Shown: positions 7,898-16,265, counted from the stretch's first letter. The stretch: DNA of 64,000 nt from Dyella_B nitratireducens (GCF_049532905.1 NZ_CP064032.1:5580001-5644000), one strand, 5' to 3'. Notes: generated by a model from the sequence alone, not told the origin. Made by a program: numbers and translations.

Positions 7898-8296
7898 GCT
7901 GAGTTGGTCTCAATGGCCGCCCATCCCGCGACCCGGTCTGAATCCATGCGCATCCCCTGCGACTTTCGCATTATGGCAAAGACATGTGAAGCAGAGGGAT
8001 GATCTGAGGCACATCGCATAGACGGCGTGATAGCCCGTCGGAGCCCTGCGTTGCGAAGCTGATCTCCCATACGCTCGACTGCTAGGCCGACAACGCTGCA
8101 CTGCGGAAAAATCGGTTCTGTTTTTCTCCAAATTGCCGCATACTTCGCAGTCTTCCGGACGGTGGCGGCCGCTTTGCCATCGTCCGTACACAAGGGGCGT
8201 GCAGGATAAGGGTCCAGCACGCTTTTTCAATCAGCGGGGACCCTTGTAGCTAACCCGCCTCACCTGTCGGCCGTGACCCGGCCATGGAGTGTCGCC
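7898..8296. other. Divergent intergenic region between clp and speD, with speD leader hairpin
   Basis: About 400 bases without a convincing gene. It must hold the promoters of clp (minus) and speD (plus). A TGTGA half-site lies near 7985, but no full TGTGA-N6-TCACA palindrome was found. Close to speD, AAGGGTCC (8208-8215) and GGACCCTT (8238-8245) form a perfect 8-bp stem with a second inner stem CGCT/AGCG (8220-8223/8233-8236). The structure lies 50-90 bases before the speD start, inside the probable 5' leader. Confidence 0.55.
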
Positions 8297-9082
8297 GTGG
8301 TGAAACCCCTCCCGCGCCTGCGTTTGCAGGGCTTCAATAACCTTACCAAGGCCCTGAGCTTCAATATTTACGATATCTGCTACGCGGTATCCGAAGATCA
8401 GCGCCAGCGCTATATCGAGTACATCGACGAGCAGTACGACGCCGATCGTCTCACGCAGATCCTGACCGATGTGGCCGAGATCATTGGTGCGAACATCCTC
8501 AATGTGGCCCGTCAGGACTATGACCCGCAGGGCGCCTCCGTGACCATCCTCATCTCCGAGGAGCCGGTGGTGGAGAAGCTCGGCCGCGACACCATTTCGG
8601 ATGCCGTGGTAGCCCATATGGACAAGAGCCACATCACTGTCCACACCTATCCGGAAACGCATCCGCACAACGGCATTGCGACCTTCCGCGCGGACATCGA
8701 CGTCGCCACCTGCGGTGTGATTTCCCCGCTGAAGGCACTGAATTACCTGATCGACAGTTTCGAGTCGGACATCGTGGTGTGTGACTACCGCGTGCGCGGC
8801 TTCACTCGCGACGTGAAGGGCAAGAAGCACTTCATCGACCATAAGATCAATTCGGTGCAGGACTATCTGGCACGCCACATCCGCCAGAAGTACGAGATGT
8901 TTGACGTGAACGTGTATCAGGAAAACATTTTCCACACGAAGATGCACATCAAGGACTTCGACCTCGATACCTACCTGTTCGAGGCGCACGCCGATGATTT
9001 GTCGTTCAAGGAACGGCAGAAGATCGAGCAGCTATTGCGCCGGGAGATCGAGGAACTGTTCCACGGGCGCAATCTGATGTGA
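8297..9082 (+). CDS. speD: S-adenosylmethionine decarboxylase proenzyme
   Basis: Produces decarboxylated AdoMet, the aminopropyl donor for spermidine. It is the longer E. coli-type enzyme (261 residues). The self-processing site is visible as Lys110-Ser111 in AHMDKSHITVHTYPE; cleavage turns Ser111 into the pyruvoyl cofactor. The C-terminal half keeps FIDHKINS and VNVYQENIFHTKM. The family normally starts MVKPLPRLRLQGFNNLTK, so I chose GTG 8297, with GGAG seven bases upstream; GTG 8300 or GTG 8273 are alternatives. No speE lies in the window. A strong terminator follows. Confidence 0.94.
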   Translation: MVKPLPRLRLQGFNNLTKALSFNIYDICYAVSEDQRQRYIEYIDEQYDADRLTQILTDVAEIIGANILNVARQDYDPQGASVTILISEEPVVEKLGRDTISDAVVAHMDKSHITVHTYPETHPHNGIATFRADIDVATCGVISPLKALNYLIDSFESDIVVCDYRVRGFTRDVKGKKHFIDHKINSVQDYLARHIRQKYEMFDVNVYQENIFHTKMHIKDFDLDTYLFEAHADDLSFKERQKIEQLLRREIEELFHGRNLM

Positions 9083-9089
9083 CGAAAAA

Positions 9090-9112
9090 CCCGCCGAAAG
9101 GCGGGTTTTTTT
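9090..9112 (+). terminator. Rho-independent terminator after speD
   Basis: CCCGCC (9090-9095), loop GAAA and GGCGGG (9100-9105) are followed by seven T residues (9106-9112). It starts eight bases after the speD stop. The A-rich bases before the stem may also let it serve the convergent coq7 transcript. Confidence 0.9.
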
Positions 9113-9136
9113 ATGTGGCCTCGTCGCAGCGCGTAC

Positions 9137-9778
9137 TTAAAGCCGATACGCCACCGTCTTCATCACCAACGACGTCGCGTGCATCATCTGCGGGATCGGA
9201 AACGGCAGCTTGATGCCGCCACGTTCCCGCGCATTCTGCGCATGCCTCACCTCATCCTCCTGCATCTGCTTCAACACCGCTCTCGAACGCTCGTCCTGCG
9301 CGGGTAGCTTGTTCATGTGTTCGGCCAGATGCGCTTCCACCTGCTTCTCGGTTTCCACCACAAAGCCCAGGCTTACCTTGTCGCCTGCCAGCGCAGCCAG
9401 CGCACCGATTGCGTAGCTGCCCGCATACCACAGCGGATTGAGCAGGCTGGGCTGGCTTTCCAGTTCATGCAGGCGTTCGGCGCACCAGGCGAGGTGGTCG
9501 GTTTCCTCTGCCGCGGCCTCGTAGAGATGCGAGCGATTTTCTTCATGGCGAGCCAAGGCTGCCTGTCCGTCGTACAGCGCCTGCGCGCACACCTCGCCGG
9601 TGTGATTCACGCGCATCAGGCCGGCGACGTGGCGACGCTCCTTGTCGTCCAGCTCGGCATCGGCAATGGGGTGGGCAGGGGAGGGGCGATGCGCTTCTGG
9701 TGTGCCGGCCACGGTTTCCAAAGCGCGTTCAATACCCGCAAACAGGCGATCGAGCGGGGTAAGCGTACGTACGTTCAT
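9137..9778 (-). CDS. coq7: 2-nonaprenyl-3-methyl-6-methoxy-1,4-benzoquinol hydroxylase (demethoxyubiquinone hydroxylase)
   Basis: Di-iron monooxygenase of ubiquinone synthesis; 213 residues. The ligand motifs of the ferritin-like fold are present: HTGE in RVNHTGEVCAQALYDGQ, EETDH, and EDEVRHA near the C-terminus. Membrane attachment is expected from the family. I chose ATG 9778 (MNVRTLTPLDRLF); the next in-frame ATG upstream adds only four residues. The start overlaps the stop of the upstream Fe-S protein gene (ATGA), so the two are likely translationally coupled. Oxygen-dependent Coq7 implies aerobic ubiquinone synthesis. Confidence 0.93.
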   Translation of the reverse strand: MNVRTLTPLDRLFAGIERALETVAGTPEAHRPSPAHPIADAELDDKERRHVAGLMRVNHTGEVCAQALYDGQAALARHEENRSHLYEAAAEETDHLAWCAERLHELESQPSLLNPLWYAGSYAIGALAALAGDKVSLGFVVETEKQVEAHLAEHMNKLPAQDERSRAVLKQMQEDEVRHAQNARERGGIKLPFPIPQMMHATSLVMKTVAYRL

Positions 9779-10968
9779 GACGGTATCCATTGCTGCGCGA
9801 GCAGGGTCAGCGGGTGCAGAGTAGGCAGTGCTGAGGCTGTTTCTTCCAGCCCAGCCGCCAAGTGCAATCGGCAGCCGATATTGGACGACAGAAGGCCTCG
9901 CACATCCAGCGTCTTCATGTGCATCAACACGCTTTCGCGCAGTTGCGCTGCGCGTTCTGGAAACTGCAGCACATGGCTGCCGGCTGCCCCGCAGCAGTAA
10001 GGCGGTGCAGGCAGCCGCTTCAGTTCCAGCTGGGGGATGCGCTTTAGCAGCGTCATCAGGGTCGCGTCGCTGCGTGCCACATTGGCCTGAGTGCATGGCA
10101 CGTGTAGTGCAAACCGGGCGGGCAGGGGCTGAAAGGCCAGCTCGTCGATGCGCTCTGCGAGCAGGCGATAAGGATCGTCTACGCGCACCGCCGGTAAGGC
10201 TCTGCGCAGGGTGCTCAGGCAGCCCGGCGTGACCGTGACCAGGTAATCCGCTCCTGCCGTTGTCCAGGCTTGTCGAAGATGCGTGGCCGCCGCCTCGGCC
10301 TCGTGAATGGCACCATCGTGCAGGTCCAGCGCGCCGCAACAGAATGCCGGTAGACGGATCACTCGATAGCCGGCAGCCGTGAGCAGCATTTCCGCAGCGT
10401 GCTCGGCATCTGCGTCGTGGATGCTGGCCGCGCAACCTGGGAACAGCGCCACCGTGCCGGCTTTTTTTCCTCTGCTGTTTGGCACGGGGGAAGTGCTGCG
10501 AGTTGCTTTGCGCTTTTCGGGCATCAAAGCCAGAGCCGCCCGCCAGGCATTGGGCAGTGCCGGCGCAAGCCACTGCCTTACCCCAGGCCAGCGAGCCAGC
10601 CGTTGTGCCCAGTGATTCAGCCTCGGCCGTTTCACCAATCCCAATAAAGCCTTGGGTCGCTCCGGCGCTGGCCCCAGCAACGTCCGGGTCTCCAGCAGCA
10701 GCTCCTCATACTTGACCCCCGCCGGACAAACCCGCTCGCAGCTCAGGCATCCCAGGCAGTGATCTAGCGGCCCGCGCACCTCATCACTGGGTGAGACTTG
10801 GTCCCGTGCCAGCGCAGCAGCGATGGCGATCCGCCCACGCGGCGACTCGGTTTCATTGCCATCCAGGGCATACGTAGGGCAGACGGGCAGGCAAAGTCCA
10901 CATTGCACGCACTGGTCGGCCAGCACGGCGATGCGATGGCGGGGGTTCTCAAGAGGCATACCGTTCAT
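9775..10968 (-). CDS. Fe-S oxidoreductase subunit, glycolate oxidase GlcF-like
   Basis: About 397 residues. Two ferredoxin-type 4Fe-4S motifs (CVQCGLCLPVCP and CLGCLSCERVCP) occupy the N-terminal quarter, and two cysteine-rich CCG domains (FCCGALDLHDG and YCCGAAGSHV) follow. This is the architecture of GlcF, the iron-sulfur subunit of glycolate oxidase, and of related GlpC/LutA proteins. No GlcD or GlcE flavoprotein is adjacent, so its partner and substrate are open. ATG 10968 is used as start; GTG 10995 or ATG 10959 are possible, and none has a clear ribosome site. The stop overlaps the coq7 start. Confidence 0.82.
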   Translation of the reverse strand: MNGMPLENPRHRIAVLADQCVQCGLCLPVCPTYALDGNETESPRGRIAIAAALARDQVSPSDEVRGPLDHCLGCLSCERVCPAGVKYEELLLETRTLLGPAPERPKALLGLVKRPRLNHWAQRLARWPGVRQWLAPALPNAWRAALALMPEKRKATRSTSPVPNSRGKKAGTVALFPGCAASIHDADAEHAAEMLLTAAGYRVIRLPAFCCGALDLHDGAIHEAEAAATHLRQAWTTAGADYLVTVTPGCLSTLRRALPAVRVDDPYRLLAERIDELAFQPLPARFALHVPCTQANVARSDATLMTLLKRIPQLELKRLPAPPYCCGAAGSHVLQFPERAAQLRESVLMHMKTLDVRGLLSSNIGCRLHLAAGLEETASALPTLHPLTLLAQQWIPS

Positions 10969-11002
10969 GCTATCATTCGCGACTCGCAGCCCCACCGTGG
11001 GC

Positions 11003-11032
11003 TTGCGCGATAGATGAAAGCTTCGCTATCAT
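11003..11032 (+). promoter_or_regulatory. Candidate promoter for rplM-rpsI
   Basis: TTGCGC (11003-11008) and TATCAT (11027-11032) are 18 bases apart and lie about 60 bases before rplM. A second GCTATCATTCGCG-like copy lies at 10971-10983, giving a short direct repeat. Transcription from here would carry rplM, rpsI and perhaps the tRNA. Sequence match only. Confidence 0.45.
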
Positions 11033-11093
11033 CTCGCGCCTTTATTCACCGATTCCGCTTACCGCCCCATTGGCGGCAGATAGGTATTCCGAA

Positions 11094-11522
11094 ATGAAAA
11101 CGTTCAGCGCCAAGCCGGAAAGCGTCAAGCGCGACTGGTACGTGGTTGATGCCACGGACAAGACGCTCGGTCGCCTCTCGTCCGAGATCGCGCGTCGCCT
11201 GCGCGGCAAGCACAAGCCCGAGTTCACCCCGCACGTCGATACCGGCGACTACATCGTCGTGATCAACGCCGAGAAGGTGGCCGTCACCGGCGCCAAGCTG
11301 GACGACAAGATGTACCACCGCTTCACCGGTTACGTCGGCAACCTCAAGACCACCAGTCTGAAAGACCTGCTGGCCACTTATCCTGAGCGCGTCATCGAGA
11401 TCGCCGTGAAGGGCATGCTGCCGAAGAACCCGCTGGGCCGTGCCATGTACCGCAAGCTCAAGGTATACGGCGGCGCCGAACATCCGCATACCGCCCAGCA
11501 GCCGCAGGCGCTGGAAATCTAA
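11094..11522 (+). CDS. rplM: 50S ribosomal protein L13
   Basis: 142 residues, exactly the usual length of L13. It begins MKTFSAKPESVKRDWYVVDA and carries the family core TLGRLSSEIARRLRGKHKPE and GMLPKNPLGRAMYRKLKVY. L13 binds 23S rRNA early in 50S assembly. ATG 11094 is chosen over an upstream in-frame start at 11070 because it matches the family N-terminus. It is followed nine bases later by rpsI, the standard L13-S9 operon. Confidence 0.98.
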   Translation: MKTFSAKPESVKRDWYVVDATDKTLGRLSSEIARRLRGKHKPEFTPHVDTGDYIVVINAEKVAVTGAKLDDKMYHRFTGYVGNLKTTSLKDLLATYPERVIEIAVKGMLPKNPLGRAMYRKLKVYGGAEHPHTAQQPQALEI

Positions 11523-11531
11523 GGAAGCATC

Positions 11532-11924
11532 ATGGCGATTCAGCAGAATTACGGCACCGGCCGCCGCAAGACCTCCGCAGCTCGCGTGTTCCTGCGCAAG
11601 GGTAACGGCCAGATCGAAGTGAACGGCAAGACCCTGGACGAGTTCTTCGGCCGCGAAACCTCGCGCATGATCGTGCGCCAGCCGCTCGAGCTCACCCAGA
11701 GCGCGGACAAGTTCGATATCAAAGTCACCGTCGCTGGCGGCGGCATCACCGGCCAGGCCGGTGCGATCCGTCTCGGCATCGCCCGCGCACTGATCGAGTA
11801 CGACGAAAGCCTGAAGTCGCAGCTGCGCAAGGCTGGCTTCGTGACCCGCGACGCCCGTGAAGTCGAGCGTAAGAAGGTCGGTCTGCACAAGGCGCGTCGC
11901 GCTACCCAGTTCTCGAAGCGCTAA
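11532..11924 (+). CDS. rpsI: 30S ribosomal protein S9
   Basis: 130 residues with the S9 hallmarks: GTGRRKTSAARVFLRKGNG at the start, GGGITGQAGAIRLGIARAL in the middle and the conserved basic tail ending in SKR, which reaches toward the P-site tRNA in the ribosome. AAGGAAGC lies just before the ATG. It forms an operon with rplM and is followed by tRNA-Gln about 70 bases later. Confidence 0.98.
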   Translation: MAIQQNYGTGRRKTSAARVFLRKGNGQIEVNGKTLDEFFGRETSRMIVRQPLELTQSADKFDIKVTVAGGGITGQAGAIRLGIARALIEYDESLKSQLRKAGFVTRDAREVERKKVGLHKARRATQFSKR

Positions 11925-11992
11925 TCCTCGCAAGAGGCAGCACTTCGACTGTCCGGTGCATCAGGTCAGAGCGCACCGCGCGGTACGAGTAT

Positions 11993-12066
11993 TGGGAGAT
12001 CGTCTAACGGTAGGACAACGGACTCTGACTCCGTTTATCTAGGTTCGAATCCTAGTCTCCCAGCCA
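11993..12066 (+). tRNA. tRNA-Gln (anticodon CTG)
   Basis: A 74-base cloverleaf. Acceptor TGGGAGA pairs with TCTCCCA (12056-12062); G73 and an encoded CCA (12064-12066) follow. The anticodon stem ACGGA/TCCGT encloses loop CTCTGAC, giving anticodon CTG for codon CAG. The T arm CTAGG-TTCGAAT-CCTAG is perfect. The unusual first base T is typical of tRNA-Gln. A terminator follows at 12077. Confidence 0.97.
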
Positions 12067-12076
12067 AAAACAAAAA

Positions 12077-12100
12077 GCCCGCCATCACGGCGGGCTTTTT
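12077..12100 (+). terminator. Rho-independent terminator after tRNA-Gln
   Basis: GCCCGCC (12077-12083), a five-base loop and GGCGGGC (12089-12095) are followed by TTTTT. A flanking A-tract at 12072-12076 extends the stem. It lies ten bases past the tRNA CCA end. Confidence 0.92.
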
Positions 12101-12126
12101 GTTGGGAGAGTCAAGGAGGCGAACCC

Positions 12127-12160
12127 CTGTTCGATAAATTTCTCGAACAAATTTGAACAG
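12127..12160. repeat. Nested short inverted repeats downstream of the tRNA terminator
   Basis: TGTTCGA (12128-12134) and TCGAACA (12143-12149) are a perfect dyad with an 8-base AT-rich spacer. CTGTTC (12127-12132) can pair instead with GAACAG (12155-12160). The two pairings are mutually exclusive. No gene is recognisable here. It could be a protein-binding dyad or part of a decayed element. Confidence 0.45.
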
Positions 12161-12223
12161 TGCGAAGCGCAGGCCTCAGAGTGTGAGCGCGGAGGGGTGG
12201 AGCCCCATGGATGAGCGAGCAAC

Positions 12224-12300
12224 CCTAGTCTCCATCCAAGTAAAAGTGCTCGTTTTAGGCAGGCTTTTTGTTCTTCATTTGGAGGGCAAGGAGGCGAGCG
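12224..12300 (+). repeat. Degenerate duplicate of the tRNA-Gln 3' end and its terminator
   Basis: Three colinear blocks match the tRNA end 169-175 bases upstream: CCTAGTCTCC (12224-12233, as 12051-12060), GGCAGGCTTTTTGTT (12258-12272, as GGCGGGC..TTTTTGTT at 12089-12103) and CAAGGAGGCGA (12287-12297, as 12112-12122). The copy has lost the tRNA body and terminator symmetry. Duplicated tRNA 3' ends are usual footprints of site-specific integration; here only about 170 bases lie between, so it may equally be a local tandem duplication. Confidence 0.5.
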
Positions 12301-13347
12301 TGTACAACTTGCTGTCTGGAAAAATTTCGACGCCGTGTGTCGATTTCTTTCCTCACTCCGCCCACATATCAACGCGCCCTGCTAGGCATCTATCCCGCAA
12401 TGCCAGACAGTCCCGTCGAGACAGGTAAACGTGGTGACGCCAAGCGGTGGATGTAGGCGATTGTCATTGGCATAAATAACATCACCAGCTTGCATGTGAT
12501 TGCTGATCGTCGATCAGGCAAGGCAGTAACGGAAGCGCTGGATGATGGATACCACCGGCCATCGTGGTGCAATGAAGCCTCGGGTCGATAGCAAGCCATT
12601 GTTCGAGCCGAAGCTGGTTTGAGTGGGGTACTTAGTCGAAAGCGACGTGGCCCAATCTGCGCTTTCAGGCGTTGCGCGTCCGTCGGTCGGCTATCAGGTT
12701 CAACATTGGCGCCGCGAACCGTCAGTTCATGATCATCAACATCCGCAGCAGCGGCCTCGACGTAGCTTACGGCACGGTGCAATACCTGTTTTTCTGCGTC
12801 ATCCCATTTCGTTTCCAACGCAAAGGCAAGCGCACGATCTCCAATTAATTGCATGCGAAGGTAGGGTTTTTGGTCTCCTGAGCGTCTTATTTAAATAACG
12901 CGGCAGATATGCATGGCTAAATTGCTTTTGATTTTCCTTGATGGTTAATTCAGATGGAAATGAGATGGATCTTAATTTGACTGGATTTCCCTCGAATGAC
13001 AGCATGAATCCATAGAATTTTTCCGCAGAAATATGGCTGATTTCCTCGAGGAACATTCGGGGTGGAGGGTTATTTTTGTGCGAAAAATATAATCTATAAG
13101 AGTTTGCCGATTACTTGTTTAAATAAGCAAAAAAAAACTGCCGATCTATGCCATAGGTCATTTGCACAAAATCTTCGTAGTTTGTAAGTATTGGGTTAGC
13201 GCGAATGTCATTCGCGTTATTTAAGGAGTCGCCGCTTCGTTTGCTCTTGCAGAAGACAAGCGGGCGAGGGAGTTGTTGCGAGGGATGCCGGTCAGGTTTG
13301 CCCACGGAACAAAAAACAATCGCAGAATCGGGCTGAGGGAGCCTTCC
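12301..13347. other. Gene-poor, partly AT-rich region upstream of the first TonB receptor
   Basis: Roughly 1 kb without a gene I can name. GC content falls visibly from about 12850 to 13230, unlike the rest of the window. The last part must contain the promoter of the TonB receptor gene. A possible decayed reading frame on the minus strand is listed separately. No tRNA, IS or CRISPR repeat was seen. Confidence 0.6.
12560..13056 (-). pseudogene. Possible frameshifted remnant of an unknown gene
   Basis: On the minus strand an 85-residue frame starting at 13056 (MFLEEISHISAEKFYGFMLS, alternating hydrophobic strands) runs into a second frame near 12880-12850 that reads GDQKPYLRMQLIGDRALAF and ALETKWDDAEKQVLHRAV. 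Each piece looks protein-like for about 60-75 residues and then degenerates, which fits a gene broken by a frameshift. I do not recognise the family; the size and strand pattern would suit a small immunity-type protein, but that is a guess. It could also be chance open frame. Confidence 0.25.
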
Positions 13348-16176
13348 ATGTTGAAAACACCTATTGCGACAGCCGTTTTGGCTGCGCTGTCGCTTGGCTT
13401 TGTCGCCAACGCATACGCATACACTGATATCACCGCTGCTACCGGCCTGGCGTCGTCACAAGACCAGGCGCAGTCCGCGGGCCCGAGCAACACCAGCTCC
13501 ACCGATGAGAACGCGAAAAAGCTCGACACGGTGGTCGTTAGTGGTTCGCTGATCAATAACGCGCAGATCCAGACGGCAACGCCGAGCTATACGATCACTG
13601 CTCAGGACATCAAGGCGCGTGGCTTCAACAGTGTGACGGAAGCGCTGCAGAGCGCCGTGCAGGCTACGGGCTCGGTACAGGGCTCTCAGAGCGCGGGCGG
13701 CTTTACGCAAGGTGCACAAACTGTAAGTCTCTACGGTCTGCCTCCCCAGTTCACGCTGTTGCTGATCGACGGTAAGCCGATCACCAACTTCGGCCAGCTC
13801 TACAACGGGCAGAGCAACTTCAACAACATTTCGAATATTCCGATCTCACTGGTCGAGCGCATCGATATCATTCCCGGCGGCGGTTCGTCGATCTACGGCT
13901 CCAGTGCGATCGCCGGCGTGGTCAATATCATCACCAAGCAGCACATGGATGGTGGTGAGATCGATGTACGTGCGGGTGGCTACCAGAATGGTGGTGCTGC
14001 CAGCCAGCGTATCAATGGCGCCTGGGGGCATGATTTCGGCAAGCTCAACGTGCTGGCTGCGATCGAGTTCGATAATTCCTCGCCGCTATGGGGTTATCAG
14101 CGCAGGCTGACGGATGGCACCCTGGGTGATCCGGCGGGGGCAACGGCAGATCGCGTGATCAGCGTCGGTAACTACGGCCCTGCAGCCACGTTCGATGGCG
14201 TGCGCACGGGCTACGTTGATCCGCCGAATGGTTGCGGTGCTGTCAGCGGCCTGTTTGGTGGCTCCACTGCGCTTACCCACTCGCCGACTACGTCCGGCAC
14301 CTATTGCGGATCCACCAAGCCCAACGGCTATACCACCTTTATCAACCAGTCACGCAGCTATGACGGTTTGCTGAAGTTGCGCTATGACGTCAATGACAAC
14401 GTCCGCTTGTACAGCGATGTATTGCTGGACTGGCAGCAGCAGAAATTTACGTCTGGTTCGCAGTTTGCTTTCTGGGAGCCGCTTAATCAGGGCATTTATA
14501 TTGAAGACCAGAACGGCAATGTTGTTGTTCCGTTGCACGTCTTCGCCCCAGAGGAAATGCCGGGAGGCTACACCAGCCAGTTGGAGACCCAGGATGATCT
14601 GATGTACCAGGCGGACATCGGTGCCAACGGACATTTCGGCGATTCTGGTTGGGATTGGGATATCTATTTCCTGCGTTCAGGTGACCGCACCACGACCAAT
14701 ACGCCGGAACGTATGTCGGCAGCGGTCGACAATTATTTCCTGAATATCATTCAGCCGGTGGCCAATAACCCCGGCGTCTACAACATCAATTACAACCAGT
14801 TCTTCCAGCCGATTTCCCCGGCGCAGTTCGCCAGTTTCAGCCAGAACATCAGTGGCTTCAGCAACACCTGGATCAACAATACCCGCGCCACCATCAGCAA
14901 CAGCAGCCTGTTCTCCCTACCGGGCGGTGATGCGGGTCTCGCCGTGCTGGTCGAAGGCGGTAATGAAGCCTGGTACGAGCCTGTTAATCCGTTGCTTGCC
15001 GGCGGATATGTGTGGGGGCAGACGGCAACGTCTGGCGGCGGTCAGCGTCAGCACAAAGCGAGTGCATTCGAATTCAATGCTCCAATCTTCAGGCAGCTGA
15101 CCCTGGATCTGTCCGGCCGCTACGACTACTACAAGACCAACGGTGGCGAGAACAACAAGTTCACCTACAAGATCGGTCTTGAGTATCGTCCATTCGACAC
15201 CTGGCTGATCCGCGGCAACTACTCCACCGCCTTCCGCGCGCCGGATATGTCGTCGTTGTTCCTTGGGCCCAGCGGGGCTTACAACACCTATCCCGACCCG
15301 TATCAGTGCGCGATTCAGCACGGTACGAACTGCGGTGCAACCCAGTTCCAGTACCAGTTCCCGGGTCAGCTGCTTTCCAATGAGAAGTTGCAGCCGACTA
15401 CGGCATCAAGCTGGACGGTGGGTACGGTATGGGCTCCGATCACCAACCTGAGCCTCAGCGTTGATTACCTGCACATCAACATCGCCAATGAAGTGGTGCA
15501 GCAGGACATTCCGACGCTGTTGAACATCGACTCGCAGTGCTTGCTTGGCCAGTTGCCGGCGTCCTCCGGCGAGTGCCAGGCTGCACTGGCACAGGTCACA
15601 CGTAGTTCGGCTGGGATCCTCACGAACGTCAACACGTATTTCGTGAATCTGGCCAAGGAGCAGACCAACTCGATTACGGCTGAAGCGAAATACACCTTCC
15701 CGGAAACGCACTTTGGTCAGTTTGGTATTCAGATTGACTACAACGATATGTTGAGGCACCAGTACCAGCTCTATGCCGGTTCGCCGCCGATCAACTACTT
15801 GACCAACTCCTTCTACAGCTCGGAGTTCAAGGACATCACCTCGGCGGCGCTGAGCTGGAACCTGCACAACCAGTGGAATAGCACGCTGTACTGGCATCGT
15901 GACAGCCCATCGCCGAACTACATCGGTATGTCGCAGGGCGTGAACGCGCCAGGTGCGGGTCGTGTTGGCGTCTGGAACACGTTCAATTACAGCCTGACCT
16001 ACTCGCCGGTGCCGAATCTGGACCTGTCGTTGCTGGTCAACAACGTGTTCAACAAGATGCCGCCGAGGGATTCGACCTATACGGTCTATCCGTACTTCAA
16101 CACGCAGAACTACAACGTGTACGGTCGCGAGTACATGTTGCAGGCTAGTTTCCGCTTTGGTGGGAAGACGAAATAA
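13348..16176 (+). CDS. TonB-dependent outer-membrane receptor (first paralogue)
   Basis: 942 residues. Signal peptide MLKTPIATAVLAALSLGFVA with cleavage near AYA/YTD; a Ser/Gln-rich linker; a TonB-box-like LDTVVVSG near residue 55; then the plug domain (TALQS-like helix, LLIDGKPITNFG, GGGSSIYGSSAIAGVVNII) and a long 22-strand barrel ending in LQASFRFGGKTK. ATG 13348 is chosen because GAGGGAG lies about seven bases upstream and the signal peptide starts there. Substrate is unknown. A second receptor with the same N-terminal pattern lies at 20504, and a GH78 rhamnosidase lies between, which suggests uptake of plant- or polysaccharide-derived oligosaccharide. Confidence 0.92.
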   Translation: MLKTPIATAVLAALSLGFVANAYAYTDITAATGLASSQDQAQSAGPSNTSSTDENAKKLDTVVVSGSLINNAQIQTATPSYTITAQDIKARGFNSVTEALQSAVQATGSVQGSQSAGGFTQGAQTVSLYGLPPQFTLLLIDGKPITNFGQLYNGQSNFNNISNIPISLVERIDIIPGGGSSIYGSSAIAGVVNIITKQHMDGGEIDVRAGGYQNGGAASQRINGAWGHDFGKLNVLAAIEFDNSSPLWGYQRRLTDGTLGDPAGATADRVISVGNYGPAATFDGVRTGYVDPPNGCGAVSGLFGGSTALTHSPTTSGTYCGSTKPNGYTTFINQSRSYDGLLKLRYDVNDNVRLYSDVLLDWQQQKFTSGSQFAFWEPLNQGIYIEDQNGNVVVPLHVFAPEEMPGGYTSQLETQDDLMYQADIGANGHFGDSGWDWDIYFLRSGDRTTTNTPERMSAAVDNYFLNIIQPVANNPGVYNINYNQFFQPISPAQFASFSQNISGFSNTWINNTRATISNSSLFSLPGGDAGLAVLVEGGNEAWYEPVNPLLAGGYVWGQTATSGGGQRQHKASAFEFNAPIFRQLTLDLSGRYDYYKTNGGENNKFTYKIGLEYRPFDTWLIRGNYSTAFRAPDMSSLFLGPSGAYNTYPDPYQCAIQHGTNCGATQFQYQFPGQLLSNEKLQPTTASSWTVGTVWAPITNLSLSVDYLHINIANEVVQQDIPTLLNIDSQCLLGQLPASSGECQAALAQVTRSSAGILTNVNTYFVNLAKEQTNSITAEAKYTFPETHFGQFGIQIDYNDMLRHQYQLYAGSPPINYLTNSFYSSEFKDITSAALSWNLHNQWNSTLYWHRDSPSPNYIGMSQGVNAPGAGRVGVWNTFNYSLTYSPVPNLDLSLLVNNVFNKMPPRDSTYTVYPYFNTQNYNVYGREYMLQASFRFGGKTK

Positions 16177-16238
16177 GCACTGCTCAGCAACATTCAAAAA
16201 AACCGGGTCTGTAAAAGGCCCGGTAGATTGCTCACGAA

Positions 16239-16265
16239 CCCCGCGTTTTCCAAACGCGGGGTTTT
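16239..16265 (+). terminator. Rho-independent terminator after the first TonB receptor
   Basis: CCCCGCGTTT (16239-16248), loop TCC and AAACGCGGGG (16252-16261) are followed by TTTT. A weaker hairpin (ACCGGG..CCCGGT) lies just before, at about 16202-16224. Confidence 0.9.

Noticed and set aside
7970..8010. Full Clp-binding site in the clp-speD gap
   Set aside because: Only a TGTGA half-site near 7985; the other half does not match TCACA at the required spacing.
9137..10573. Single 478-residue minus-strand frame covering coq7 and upstream
   Set aside because: Only its C-terminal part (from ATG 9778) is Coq7. The rest is low-complexity Arg/Ala/Gly-rich reading of the Fe-S protein gene, which is in another frame.
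12085..12372. 95-residue minus-strand frame after tRNA-Gln
   Set aside because: Begins and ends in repeat and terminator sequence; composition and overlap with the duplicated block point to repeat-derived open frame.
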